In this document: positions 35,901 to 46,800 of the stretch, piece after piece | How the letters are laid out: each line of letters opens with the position of its first letter | How positions within the stretch are numbered: the first letter of the stretch is position 1 | Assembly (NCBI RefSeq): GCF_001640805.2 | Contig: NC_066838.1 | Span: forward strand, 1,179,530-1,243,529 | Length of the DNA stretch: 64,000 nucleotides | Origin: Lates calcarifer | Lineage: Eukaryota > Chordata > Actinopteri > Centropomidae | Direction: 5' to 3' | The notes under the pieces: generated by a model | What the model saw: only the letters and a program-made list of their open reading frames with translations | The model's database searches: none | What the model was told of the DNA's origin: nothing | Program-made: the position numbers and the translations under genes

Positions 35901-38024
35901 GTACCCCTATAAAATCTAATACACATCAACAGCTCAGCCATTAATTCTACCTTTACTAAGTTAATAATAATCAGTTTTGATTGACACAGACAGAGAAGTA
36001 TTAATTTAACTAGATTGTCATCTACATTGGGGTTGAGGTGTTGATTGTTTTTCACTTTTTGCTCACATTATTGTGTTGTAGATTTAATTTTAAATGTATA
36101 AAATTGTCATTTTTGCCCATCAAACTACATTCAATAACCCATAATGACAATGTTTCTTGACACTCCACAAGTTTCCAGACCCCTAATTCAGTACTATGTC
36201 AAAGCCCCACTGGCAGAAATTACAACTTTGAGTATTCTTGGATTAAGTCTCTACAAACTTTGCACACCTGGATTTGGGCAATTTATCCCATTCTTAGACT
36301 GGATTGGAAGTGTCTGTGATCACCTCCCTACAGATGTTCCATGGGGCCCAAGTCTGGGTTTTGACTGCACAACTCAAGGATACTCAAAGACTTGCAATCA
36401 CCGTTACCTGCACTCTGAAGCAGGTGGCTGCATTCATCCTTCCCTCAATTCTGACCAGTCTAGGAAGAGTCTTGGTGGTTTGATTTTACAGCTTTATTGC
36501 AGAGGTCTACTTCACGTATTGTTTTTTGTCCTGTCCGGACCTTGTATGCACAGGTGTGTACCTTTCTAAACCATGGTCATCAATTAAATTTGCCAGTGGA
36601 CTCTGATTAGATGCTCTATACACATCTCAAGGATAATTAAAGCAAACAGGATGCACCTGACCATAGTTTGGAGTGCCAAAGCAAAGGGCCAGAACACTGA
36701 AATAAGAGATTTCTTATCGTCTGATTTTCGATACATTTGCAAAAGTTTCTAAAAAACGTGTTTCTCTTTGTCATTGTAGATTCTTAATGTTAAGCGATGG
36801 CCCAAATGGCAATGTATGCATTTATAATTAAATCTGTACAAACGTGCATAAAGTGAGAAGGTCTGAATACTAAATGAGAGGACACTGTATATTTGGGTAT
36901 TCCTGTAACTGTACACTACTGAAAGACAGACAATGTGATTTTCTGATTACCTGGAACAAAATTTAGAAATTGAGAATTTTGTTCATTTTGGTCTGTAATT
37001 GTTATATCATATACTTGCTATATGAATAGAAGGCATGGGCCTGTCTGCCAAAACCCAAGTAATGAGCCCACTGCCCTCTTACTGAGGATTATCACTTATC
37101 ACCGTAGAAAAGTACACCTAACCACAGTTGTACACACTCATGAACTTATCTGATATGTAGTCAATTGCTCGGTTCCAAGTGCTCGTTTCAAACCATTAAA
37201 TAAGAGTTCGTTTGTTTGTTTGTTTCATATTTCAGCTAGTGTTTAATGTTTGCCTTTCAACTGTTTCGTATGACGACACTTCAAACTATTAATATTCCGA
37301 GAGAGGGAGGTTTATTTCACGATCGTTAGCTGGACTTATTTCATTTCTTGCACAATTCTGTGCCAATGTGGATCCTCAAGACAGCTGGGTCAGTGGTTAA
37401 CGTTAGCTTTTAGCTTTGCTAACATTAGCATGCATTGTGGTCAACAATTAGCTAGCTAAAACTACTACACCAAGTTAGGCGTTACGCTAGCACTACGAGT
37501 TTTAAAAAGTCACGTTTTACTGACTAGTTTGTTCACATGAAGAGCATACACTTGTCACTGCGCTTGTTTATCTCTTGGGGTTACTCGGGTTGCTCAAATG
37601 ATAATTACCGTTGGACTAGCTAGTTTGCTGCCTAGCAAACAAAGAGCTCAAAACAGGAGAGGTAGATGTTAGCATGCTAGCCAGTGTTAGCATGTTGCGT
37701 TGCGTAGGTTTTTTTTTTTATCTGAAGCCTAAAAGACCAACAGCAAATGTAAATGTACCCTCCCAGTAACATTTAAACATATCGTGCCTACAGGCTAGGT
37801 TAGCATTGCTATGATAATAGCTAGCTTCTACTAACGTTACAACAGAACACAGGCTGTGGTCGTGAGGAGAATGTTGAAACACAACAACACTTCTGGATCC
37901 ATCACTTTAGATTAATTCATTCAAAGCGTACATACAGTTAGTTAAATGCGCAAAGTAGATTGTTTACCATGCGAGCCGCCTCAGCCCAGGTCCGCTCCTT
38001 CTTTCTCTTTTGTTTGTCCTTCAT
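24052..38024 (-). CDS. asxl1: Additional sex combs-like 1, complete but with frame breaks
   Basis: ASXL1 is a nuclear Polycomb cofactor; its DEUBAD domain activates BAP1 to deubiquitinate H2A. Minus-strand exons in transcript order: 38024-37968, 35205-35123, 34785-34783, 32931-32814, 32371-32169, 30403-30234, 29982-29910, 29595-29429, 28865-28769, 28261-28156, 27826-26826, 26719-24052. The start [19 protein letters not shown] with [11 protein letters not shown] and SGTAPLACL is the HARE-HTH module and fits ASXL1, not ASXL2/3. DEUBAD runs from [20 protein letters not shown] to [19 protein letters not shown]. Later come [37 protein letters not shown] and a C-terminal PHD ([20 protein letters not shown], ending CLVVR). 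Summed length is 4746 nt. Exons 32371-32169, 27826-26826 and 26719-24052 each carry one base too many for the conserved frame; without them it is 1580 aa (human 1541, from memory). Start, splice sites and C-terminus are otherwise intact. Confidence 0.88.
26390..26422 (-). repeat. asxl1: (GGA)n poly-Gly tract in the last asxl1 exon
   Basis: Read on the minus strand, about 11 GGA codons encode poly-glycine after 'GPIEPG', within 100-130 residues after RIKPPWV. Human ASXL1 has its Gly-rich stretch at the matching place. In another frame the same repeat gives poly-Glu. Confidence 0.8.
27358..27407 (-). repeat. asxl1: Coding minisatellite encoding Pro-Thr dipeptides
   Basis: Tandem 'gtggga' hexamers on the plus strand read as CCCACT/TCCCAC on the minus strand and encode alternating Pro-Thr (about eight PT) in asxl1, flanked by PSPSP. 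It preserves frame by its 6-bp period. Confidence 0.85.
31040..31556 (+). mobile_element. Tc1-like transposon 3' half in an asxl1 intron
   Basis: Phrases 'gttgagacgatctgcagaga', 'ccaaatccagatgtgaaaag', 'ctgtaattgctgccaaaggt' and the end 'ggggtatgaatactttctga' followed by ATGCAC match the C-terminal transposase coding and 3' terminal repeat of the abundant salmonid-type Tc1 family. It is orientated opposite to asxl1. Stops and indels show it is inactive. Confidence 0.8.
32942..32982 (-). repeat. (CA)n / (TG)n microsatellite at an asxl1 3' splice site
   Basis: About 20 CA units on the plus strand, that is TG on the transcribed strand. They stand just upstream of 'gcgttgcttgcag', the acceptor of the exon starting at 32931. 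Confidence 0.95.
33258..33309. repeat. (TG)n microsatellite, interrupted
   Basis: About 23 TG units with GG and TT breaks, in the asxl1 intron between the microexon and the exon at 32931. Confidence 0.95.
33397..33447. repeat. Short minisatellite, 12-13 bp unit
   Basis: Four tandem units of GGCAATACGAAG (one with an extra A). The units touch with no spacers. It is intronic in asxl1. Confidence 0.85.
34783..34785 (-). CDS. asxl1: asxl1 3-nt microexon (GAG)
   Basis: The preceding exon ends in CG (83 nt, phase 2) and the next one begins TGGCACAGCT. Direct joining gives R-G-T and skips the serine of the vertebrate motif K-E-M-R-S-G-T. On the minus strand the intron holds GCTGACTAAACAG|GAG|GTAGGT: a branch-site-like CTGAC, an acceptor, three bases and a donor. 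Inserting GAG gives CGG-AGT-GGC, that is R-S-G, restoring the motif. Human ASXL1 is known to have a 3-bp exon 3 at this point (recalled). There is no independent proof of use. Confidence 0.7.
36060..36895 (-). mobile_element. Tc1-like transposon, internally deleted, in asxl1 intron 1
   Basis: The plus strand reads 'gtttccagacccctaattca', 'ttacaactttgagtattctt', 'cactctgaagcaggtggctg', 'gaccagtctaggaagagtct' and 'atctcaaggataattaaagc', ending 'gtctgaatactaaatgagag'. These are the antisense landmarks of the salmonid-type Tc1 element, so transposase runs on the minus strand. At about 830 bp it lacks roughly half the usual 1.6 kb. The 141-codon plus-strand frame is antisense noise. Confidence 0.85.
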
Positions 38025-38260
38025 TTCCTCTGCGCTGGTGTCTGCGGCTAGCCTGCTGTGTGTCTACAAAGCAACCTCAATACGATGGCGGTTTAGCTGC
38101 TTAGCAAAATGGCTAACTACGTTCTAGGTTGACTATGCAGACCCAAGACAAGGCGTTCCTTTTAACTCGGGATGATGCTATGGTGTCTGCTCGTCTCTGC
38201 TAACTGTCACAACTGTGTCCAGTGCTTTGTCTAAATGAGCTCAACACACATCGTCTCTCT
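38025..38260 (-). promoter_or_regulatory. asxl1: asxl1 5' UTR and promoter region
   Basis: Immediately upstream of the ATG (minus strand, context GAGGAAATGA). The stretch carries GCGC and GCGG motifs and ATGGCGG near 38085, and is less AT-rich than its flanks. The transcription start is not determined. Confidence 0.4.
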
Positions 38261-38440
38261 AGCACAGAAGCAGTGTGAGTGCAGTGCTGGCTGTGGTGCT
38301 GCTGCAGGACAAGCCTCTCTGGAATGCAACAACCAGGTCAAAGGTCAAACGCTCCGCAGGAATGCAACAAAACAACGTCCAACCCTCCGCATGCAAATAG
38401 TGCTGCATACAGTTTTCTATGTATGTGTCAAATATAGTAG

Positions 38441-38441
<1 letters not shown>

Positions 38442-38479
<38 letters not shown>
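38442..38479. repeat. (TA)n microsatellite
   Basis: About 19 TA units upstream of asxl1. Confidence 0.95.
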
Positions 38480-38480
<1 letters not shown>

Positions 38481-38999
38481 TTTATTTTTAAATTTATTTA
38501 TTTATTTACCCCCTATTTCAATTTGTAATCACATAGCAATCCTTTAACAAATGCATTCCGTCAGTGGATTTACAGGTTAGTGGTTTGACAGACAGTGGTT
38601 CAATAATTCTAATTTGAAGATGTCACCTTGCAATTTGGGGAATTATTATGGACATTATTTTTTTTTTTTTTTACAACATAGATTGTACAATGTGGCAGTT
38701 TACATAAATAGTATAGACAGTAAGATGCATCTAAAGAGCAGGAAAGCATGGCTTGCCATTTGATAATAATCTTTGCTTACAGAACAGTCATATAAAATAG
38801 AAACTGGTGTGATGTGTTTTCAAATATTTGGTGATTTGGTTTGACAAGAATCTTACTTACACAACTTATATTGTTGAAAAAAAAAAAAAGAAAAAAAAGT
38901 GCTGAATATTAGATATTTAGATGTTTAGGGGCAGAACAAGTAGACTTTCTCTGAAAATGTATATATTGGACTAACTGTGGCAGTTCTACACTGAATTTA
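38480..38999. other. AT-rich intergenic, nothing recognised
   Basis: Homopolymer T and A runs (38659-38672 and 38877-38898) and no coding signal. Confidence 0.4.
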
Positions 39000-39760
39000 T
39001 CAATCTGCATAAAAGAAGATGTCAGGCTTTGAGACTCTACTGTGGTGCCATAAAACAACGCCACTATCAGGTTTGCAAGAAATGTCAGAAATGAATGAAA
39101 TGCTTTTGGAATGTCAGAAGAATGTAATTAGGAAGTATTATAGTAGCCAAACTTCATAAGGAGAATCATACTCAGAAGGTATTACAGCCTGGCCATGAGG
39201 AAGACAGAAAGACAGCAGATCAAGGGCTTTGGTTGGACAATAGGAATCACAGTTAATGGAACAGTGATAGTGGAAATAGTGTTAAACCCCCTGTATCAAT
39301 GTCTGTTGTCTGACCTTGGTTATTAGAGGAGATAGTGGTTGATCTGCACCTTTTAGAGTCTAATAAAGAGGAGTGTATAGATAAGAATCAAGTTAGCAGA
39401 TAAATAGAAGAACATTATTCCAACAAAAGAGTTAGCAACAACCTGTCAGTATTTACAGGGGAACTGTTGGTATTCCTTTAGCACTTAACAGGACAGAAAA
39501 TGTAAAACCAAGTTTTAGGAAGACATCATTTCATGGGTGAGATTTGGGTACACTGGTCTTAACAGTACACTTCAGATAATTGGTAACCATGGAACTGGAA
39601 GGTGTGAATGTTGCAGGAAACAGTGGAACATGTGATTATTTATTGTCCTCATCGGGAAAGACAGATTCTCAAAAACAGACTGGAAAAAGATCACAGTAAA
39701 CTTGAGCTAAAACAGTTGCCACAACTCAGAGCGTTTGGGGTATAAGGGCTATATTTACAT
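39000..39760 (+). pseudogene. Degenerate LINE with RNase H-type 3' end (I/Nimb-like)
   Basis: Translation of the right part, allowing a shift, gives IGNHGTGRCECCRKQ, then VEHVIIYCPHRER and ILKNRL. 'GKHPTGLCxCGxxETVEHVxxxC' is the C-terminal CCHC-like segment of I/Nimb-type non-LTR elements in fish. No long frame survives. Confidence 0.6.
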
Positions 39761-39993
39761 TTTTTGACGGGACTTAACATAAGAATATAGTATTGTAATA
39801 ACCCTTGTCTCAGAAGTGAGAATGTAGAGGGCCCAAACACAGAATGTTTCTACTGTATATACAGGAGAAAACTAAAAACAGTCATTTTTAAAATTTCATA
39901 CAGAATTTCAAAATCTCAATTGCAGTCACTCACTCTAATGTCTTCTGCATCCTTCCCTGGCACATAGCATCACTCACTTCACTCCCTCCATCC

Positions 39994-40639
39994 TTAAATG
40001 TGAATTGTCCCCAAGTCAAAACATCTCATAGTCCCTGGACCACACAGGTGGCCTCCTCTGACATCTTTGACGGGTCTCCTGCATTGTCTGTTGCCTTGTC
40101 TGCCTCTCTCCTTCCACCACATCTTGGCTGAGAGTTGCTGAACTCTCTGGGTGTGCTGGCAAATGGGCCCCTCCATCTCAAGACCCCCCAGTGGAAGCTG
40201 GGGCTTGCCAACAGCCTCAGCCAAAGCTACCACTTGCTCCTGGATGTGGGGGCACAGTCTGTTGCCTTTGTGTACCCTCCTGGTTGCTTGCCCCTGGTAC
40301 AGGAGAGAGAAAAAGTTTGCAGTTGCAATATACAATCACCTCAGTTCTTCCCTCAACTAACATTACATGATATAAGACTTAAATGATTCTCTCTATGACC
40401 CTATAAGGGCCCCTAAATCTCCTTTGAGGACAAACACCCTTGGCCTTGTAAATATTATCATATAAAGAGTACAGTCTAGACCTGCTCTGACTTGACCTGA
40501 CCTGACCTGACTTGGAGCAGACCCATATCAACCCACCACTGTGGACATGTGTCATCCAACCTGGACACATATTCTTATGAGGCTTAAACCCTGTGTTTGT
40601 ATGCACAGTGCTTCTATATGTCAACATCCCATAAGGCAA
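39994..40639 (-). pseudogene. Ty3/Gypsy-like retrotransposon pol 3' remnant
   Basis: On the minus strand, YRSTVHTNTGFKPHKNM matches the integrase segment 'YRSSVHESTGFTPxxLMFG', and RRFRGPYRVIERI the segment 'WxGPYxVLERI' near the pol end. A further frame ending GGHLCGPGTMRCFDLGTIHI lies downstream at 40335-39994. No protease or reverse transcriptase is present, and LTRs were not found by eye. Confidence 0.65.
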
Positions 40640-41925
40640 CAGCGTGTCCTAGTTAGCCTGGTTCTATTCCACAAACAAGGACTGCATCCAAATTCATAGA
40701 AGGTAGCCTTACCAACCTAGCACCCTGTACCTCCAACTGAGCCCGTACAAAAATGTGTAGCTCAAATACACTGTTCCAAACACTTATTTTGGCAGAAACA
40801 TATAGACCACATGATTTGTCTCCTCAACTGGGAACAACTTCCTCAACACCATCCTCTTTTTTGTCATTCATACAAAAATATGTAAGCAGGAAAGAGAAAA
40901 GGAGGAAAGATAATTGTGTCAATAAGTATGAAAATTAACTTTTGATTACACTTCTGGTGTTTACATACAACAGCTGACTCACTTGTACACAGAAGAAATT
41001 CTAATCACATTTACTGCAGTGGATCCAGTATCTGTGGAGCAAATGGCAAATTCTAAAATGACTCTATTTCTCAAAGTAAAAACACAAGTTTTATATGGTA
41101 AGACACCAAGATGCCTTTGTTTTTAAAGTTAGTGAACAGTCTGATGCAGGAAGCAGGCATGTCTGCCAGCATAAAAGTAAGATGCTTGGCTCTTCAGTTC
41201 CAGACATTTTTTTGATGCTCTCGATGTCCAGAGCCACTTCATTCTACCATTGTGGCCAATCATTTTCTGTCTTTATATTGTTATGGTTACTGTGAAGGAT
41301 TTTTCTACTTCTTGTATGCTTTAATATGCCAAAAGTTCAACTTATAATGGCCTCCACAAGTTGGGTTACTGTTTAGTCCAGGCTATGACTGATAGTGGAC
41401 CTCTGAAAAAATTGCTCCTCTATGTTGCTGGGGTAACCAAGGTCTTAGAGATAAGGATGAACTAAACTTAGACAATACTGACCAAATCCAGTTTCAGTCA
41501 AGGATGAGCTAAGTAGAGGTGAAGGACAAGATCCATGTGCAGTTACTAGGTGAGAAAATGTGACAGTGGTAAGAGTGATCAATAGGTTCATCACACCTAC
41601 AGGTTTAAAACATAATTTGGCCTTATTATGTTAAAGTACGGAAAAGTGCTGCAACCACGTACCAGGTGGAGTTATATACGTCCTGTCAAACCAGACATCT
41701 TCAGGACTTTAGTGTAGCACCACTCTGGTCACTTGGCAGTTTATAATAATATTCGTCTGAATTCCTGGTGATTATCTTTTCTCCACCTCACCAGAGCTTC
41801 CTTCACAGTTACTGTCCTTATTTTCTTTTATGTCACTTTTCAATCCTTGGCTCCTCTCTCACTTTCAAACAGTTACAGTGTGGAGTGGTTGTGACTGTTG
41901 GATCGTTGGTTGCTGTTTCCCACAT

Positions 41926-42350
41926 CTAACAGTGTTTCAGTCTCTGCACGTAATTTTCAATGCAAATATACTGCACACATCCAGACTCCCAAATTTCCTG
42001 GCCTCTGATGCCTATATGCACAAGTGAGTGGTTGTACACTATGGACTGATTACTGTAAATGTTCCTGACTGTAGACATAAAATAGGCCATCAACTCCTCA
42101 GCATACTTCTTGTGCTCCTCTGGGTATGTTACTCTTCCATCCCATACACTTCTCTGCCCGGACACAGCCATGATAACCCATATACTGACTGATGTTCCTC
42201 ACAAGGGCTCGAGCAGGTCCATCATAGACAACTCAGCAAATTTTCACTTTGGCACCACATGTAAAACATCTCTTGGTATTTCTTGTGGGTTGTCAACCAC
42301 TTCATCTAAAAATTCAAGGGATGTTGGTCTCAGCACATATTGTCTTTAGG
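41926..42350 (-). pseudogene. DNA-transposon-derived protein remnant (Tnp2/CACTA-like)
   Basis: Allowing frameshifts, the minus strand reads YDGPARALVRNISQYMGYHG, then RSVWDGRVTYPE, then KYAEELMAYFMSTVRNIYSN, and SIVYNHSLVHI followed by IENYVQRLKH. This order resembles the 'DAPARAxVxxIxxxxGYxxC...RxTYPE...YAxxLLxYFVxxxxxIYG...VYNVHxLxHL...FENYxQxLK' pattern of fish and cnidarian transposase-derived genes. The family name is tentative. Confidence 0.55.
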
Positions 42351-43599
42351 GAGTTGAAGGTAAGGCTGTTTTTCATTGATTTTTACAATTGTCCCTATAT
42401 TGTTCTTATCTATATTTTATAAAGATGCCTCTAAAGTACCTATAAATCATATCCACAGCCCTTTGAAGTTTTCATTGTTTATTTTTTGATAACCGTGAAA
42501 GAGGACTTTAAATGTGTCCTTTCTGATAATAATCAACAAAAAAAGTTTTTGAAATACAAAATACATTTTTACACATTTGCCTGTCCATGTCAGTACTTTG
42601 CAGATGAACTTTTGTCAGCATTTACAGCCTTGCCTCTGTGTGTATAGGTCTGTATAACCTTTGTACATTGGACAGTTCAGTATTTTCTCTAGGTTTCAAT
42701 GATCCATCTAGAGTATAAGGACTTTATCACCATCTTTTCAAAATCAAACTCTTGAAAAACAGACGTCAGAGTGTATAAATGTTAAAACACCAGCTTTGTG
42801 TTTCAGTGTCTATGGAGTTATCAGAGCATTTGTAAAACAATGATGGGACTGTATGGCATTAGAGTTAAGATGGAAAATGGGGAAGATGACTTTACACATC
42901 AAAACTGATAACTGAGATCAAAACAAATCACACAAATCACTAAGGGTCATAATTTACATGTGACAAACAAATCAGCGGAGTAAGTAAGAACATATGACAA
43001 TTATGTAAATTATATATGAATATGTTATGTTACACTTTATGATATAAATAGCATGTAATGGTAATGGTTTGTATACTTTAATAGAATGTAATACTGAAGA
43101 TGTAATGACATACACTGTGTTACAAATTGTCTCCCCAGATACACCCAGATGTAATTTGTTAGAAATGACAGTAAAACAAATGAAAATTGTGGTGTGAAAT
43201 GGTGTGAAAATCAGCAATGCTTGCCATCAGAGCATGACTGTGTGTGTGTGTGTGTGTATGTGTGTTGTGAGCTAAGGAGATGCTGAATGTGCAAAGAGGT
43301 GATGATGCAGGGTGGATGTGAGTTGTCTGTAGGTATACATGGGCCAGTATTTACAGCATGGATGGTCTTGGTGAACTGCATCAGCTGACGACCATCCCAC
43401 ATCAGTCAGTTTCCCCAAGACAACCTCCAAGACTGTGGGAAGTGTGTCATAAGTGCATATGATGTATTGCAACATAGCATTTGATTTCGTCAACTAAGAA
43501 ATTCTAAAGACAGCAATTTTATTGCCAACTATAAAATAAGGGGGTGGGGGTGGGGGCGTTTTAGGGGAACGTTCCCTGAAGGTTCTGTGATGGTTCCAC
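42351..43599. other. Intergenic, nothing recognised except a (TG)n tract
   Basis: AT-rich, with a GT microsatellite at 43239-43264. Open frames are short and overlapping. Confidence 0.4.
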
Positions 43600-43812
43600 A
43601 AAAATAACCCTCACTACAGATCCAACATCCCTACACTGCCGGAGTTCCTCAGGGCCCGGGGTGTGACGTCACTCTCCCAGAATGCATGGCTTCCAGCGCG
43701 GCGCCCAGCAGTCCAGGCCCGGACTCTAATAAACATCTTTAAAACTTGTTCCAAAATGTCGATATGGGGACGGAACGGAGACTGGACGAAGAGCTGGACC
43801 GAGGCACAATCG
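43600..43812 (+). promoter_or_regulatory. plagl2: plagl2 promoter and first exon, with full CRE
   Basis: A GC-rich block with a perfect palindromic CRE TGACGTCA at 43664-43671. A first exon ends at 43812 with donor TCG|GTAAGT. The exon holds an ATG at 43756 followed by 19 open codons (MSIWGRNGDWTKSWTEAQS) up to the donor. It matches no PLAG N-terminus, so the exon may be a 5' UTR. Linking it to plagl2 rests on position and strand. Confidence 0.5.
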
Positions 43813-46742
43813 GTAAGTATCAATTCATTTGTGTCTGCTGACCCGAGCAGGAGTCCAAACCTGCTCGGTAAAATACAGAGGAGTTAGCTCCCGCAAGACA
43901 AACTCCGATACAACTTAGTGAGCCGCTCATCTTTTGTTTTTTAATCAGCATGCCGACTCGACTAACTGTCTAACTTCACCCACAGCCACACGAACACTAC
44001 TCGGTGGGTTTCATCGATAGAAAACCAGCGTAATACATTCGCAGAGCTCCTTTCACTAAAACCAGTTTCATCTCCGCTGCCGAATTTTGTGGACGCAGTC
44101 AGGCTAGCAGTCAAATTTAGCCCCGGTCTGGTAATGACCCTGTCCCACCAGTTTCTACCAGTTTAGACCTCGTTATTTCAGCCAGTCTCCCATTAGCCTG
44201 GATATAGGTTTTTCCTACTTCTTTTGGTTTGGTTCTTTTGGCGTAAAACATGCATTTTCGTCGGTCGCTAAACATAAAATAGAGCGTTCAAGCTGAATAA
44301 GTGTGGGGATTAGAGCTTAATGGCAGCTCCATGCTGAGGACCCACAAGATGGCACTACCAACTCCCATCACTTTTCTCTCGATTAAGAGCCATTATTTAG
44401 TGGTTTTATCAAGATTTTTACTGCGTCTTTGTTATTACTGAACAATAGTAGACTAGACTGTCTCAAAATATAAGTCTTAAATGTAAATATTACTTAAGTA
44501 AAATTGTCATATTTGTAAAGGTTTTCGAAAGGAAAGACCATCATTCTGAGTCGTTGTCCTTTTCAGAGTGTTTCATTATTGATGCAAGCAGTGGTATACT
44601 TGATATACACTCTTGAGCAGTCACCAACTAGGAAACGTTAATTTTATGAACTTGGTTTGTAGTGTACCCATACAATCAGTTTCATGTCTGTAGCCACAAA
44701 TCACAAGTTTGTTACAAAGAGAATTACATTACTTAAAACACTGAGTAAAAACCAGTAGGATTGTCAGGTAGCCTACCTGTAAATGTAAAAATGTTCCCTT
44801 TTTTACATTCGAGCAGCAGTGGACAGTTTGGAGAGGTAATGGTTTAGTGAATGTGGCGGTATCATTTTTGCCCTGCTTTGATCAAAGAACTCAAGTCAGC
44901 TGTGTTTCATACATCACTGATGCAACAGCCCCAAGCCAGCACTAACATTTTAAATTAATATCACGCATCTCATAACGTGTAGGCGCAATTTATAAAGAAA
45001 GATATATAAGATATATAAAGAAATGATGGAGAAGTCCAGGATGAGCTTACATGTTATATGGTGTACCAGCTAAAGGTACAATCCATGATCCCAATGTAAA
45101 CCAAAGGGTAACATCATCACATACTTAATCTTTGAATATAAGATAAGATAATCCATTATTAGTCCCACAATGGGGATATTTAGGGACCAATGCTAGGCTG
45201 TTGATTTATTTCATGTTAATTAGTTAACATGTTAGTATCATGTTAAATATAATTTAACGCCCCAATTTTGTAGATAAAATATACAGTAGGATTGGTGTTC
45301 GGTAGTATGTATCATTTTAATTAGGCTTGGGTTTTTACATTAAGTACCTACATTTATGAATACCTTAAACTGAAAGATTCAAGACAGAACAGTTTTCAGT
45401 GTGAGTTTATTAATGTTGACCTGTAGCTGCGACCTCAGAATGAGCTAAGCGGCAGAAATAGCAGAGATTACAGAAACAAAATTGACATTTAACTAATTTA
45501 CAGTGATTTTTATTGATGCCCAGTGTCTCTGATAAATAAATCAGTAAACTAGAGAACATCTTGTGAGAGGATCACACCAGCAGTGACACCTGAACATGGT
45601 GGTGGTCCGACTTATAAGTATTAAATGAGTACTCAGTACTCAAATGGTAAAAATAATGTAAGCCTTGCTGTTGTGGCTGGTAAATATCCTGTAGGTCAAA
45701 AGCAGCCCTGGCAATAAATTAAAAACAGTGACTGCTATAGCCTAATGCAAACAAAATTAGAATTAGAGTTATCTAAGAGGAAATAATAGTCAAATCTATG
45801 CAGGTTGACAAAACTGTTGTCTCATGATACATACTGTCATATTGTCCAACTCTTTACAAAAAAAAAGTGTTATCCTCATCATTTGTCATCTGACTACTTT
45901 TATCCTCTTCCTCAAAAGAAATCATTCATCAACTAAGTTACATGATTTGAGCAGTGTTGGGCATGGGCTTCAATATGTCTCGCCATAAAAAGCACAAATT
46001 GGTTGGTGTTTACATTTTATCTGCTAATAATAATAATAAGACGTGTTCTTCTGTGATAAAAGCAGAGGGTGTAGATGAAGTGAGTGGTATTAAAAAGTAC
46101 AAAGAAATGACTGTGATAACTTGCCTGCACTACAGAAAGCAGTACAAAAGTTAAGAGGGTTTCATTGAAACACATTGAAGTGGGTTTGAAAAGAGCAAAT
46201 GGTCAATAGCAGAAACATACAGAAAATAAATATGTATTGCCCTTACTCCATGGACCTGTAGAGTAAAATGCGTGAATTATATTTTTCTTTTACGTAGTTA
46301 TTATTATTCAAAGTCAGTCAGGTATCATTTTCACAAATTAACACTGTTATCTGGTTTGCAGGTCTGCAAAGATGTTGAGCTGCCTCTGTGATTCAGCTGC
46401 TGTGACTGTGGCGTTCAGGGCTGCTGAATACTAAAATAGACTGTGGGCCAACACAAGAGCTCTTCTCAGGAAACACACAGATTCAGTCAGAGCTTCCAAA
46501 GCTCCTCATCACCGCAGCCCTTTTGGGGTTGCTATGGCAGCTGCTGTCACAGAAACCAAGTGCTGGACACAGGCTTGCCTCAGCAAGGCAGGACAGACCA
46601 CTAGTCATTGCTGCAAGAAACCATCAAACAGTCAACAAACAGCACTTAGCATTAATTCTAGTACTCTAAGTTAACAAAACGACAAGAGGTTGATGGTCAG
46701 CTCTCTGGAGAATCCTCATGAGTCTTGTCTGTGTCTGCTCAG
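43813..46742 (+). other. plagl2: Probable first intron of plagl2
   Basis: No zinc-finger coding was seen on either strand, so fingers 1-2 are not encoded here in recognisable form. An acceptor-like GTTTGCAG is near 46362. A strong acceptor (CTTGTCTGTGTCTGCTCAG) ends at 46742. Confidence 0.5.
45137..45182. repeat. Dispersed LINE-type 3' tail ('agataagataatccattatt')
   Basis: AGATA repeats followed by ATCCATTATTAGTCCCACAA are a common 3' tail of fish non-LTR elements. It is solo, with no body attached. Confidence 0.6.
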
Positions 46743-46800
46743 GCTCTTGGCCAGAGTCCCTATGCAGCAGCAGAGCCAGCACTGTTCCTTCTGTTAGACC

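Noticed and set aside
36144..36569. 141-codon plus-strand frame
   Set aside because: Antisense of a Tc1-like element.
41095..41295. 66-codon and similar small frames between 40.7 and 41.9 kb
   Set aside because: No motif, no splice context; intergenic noise near transposon remnants.
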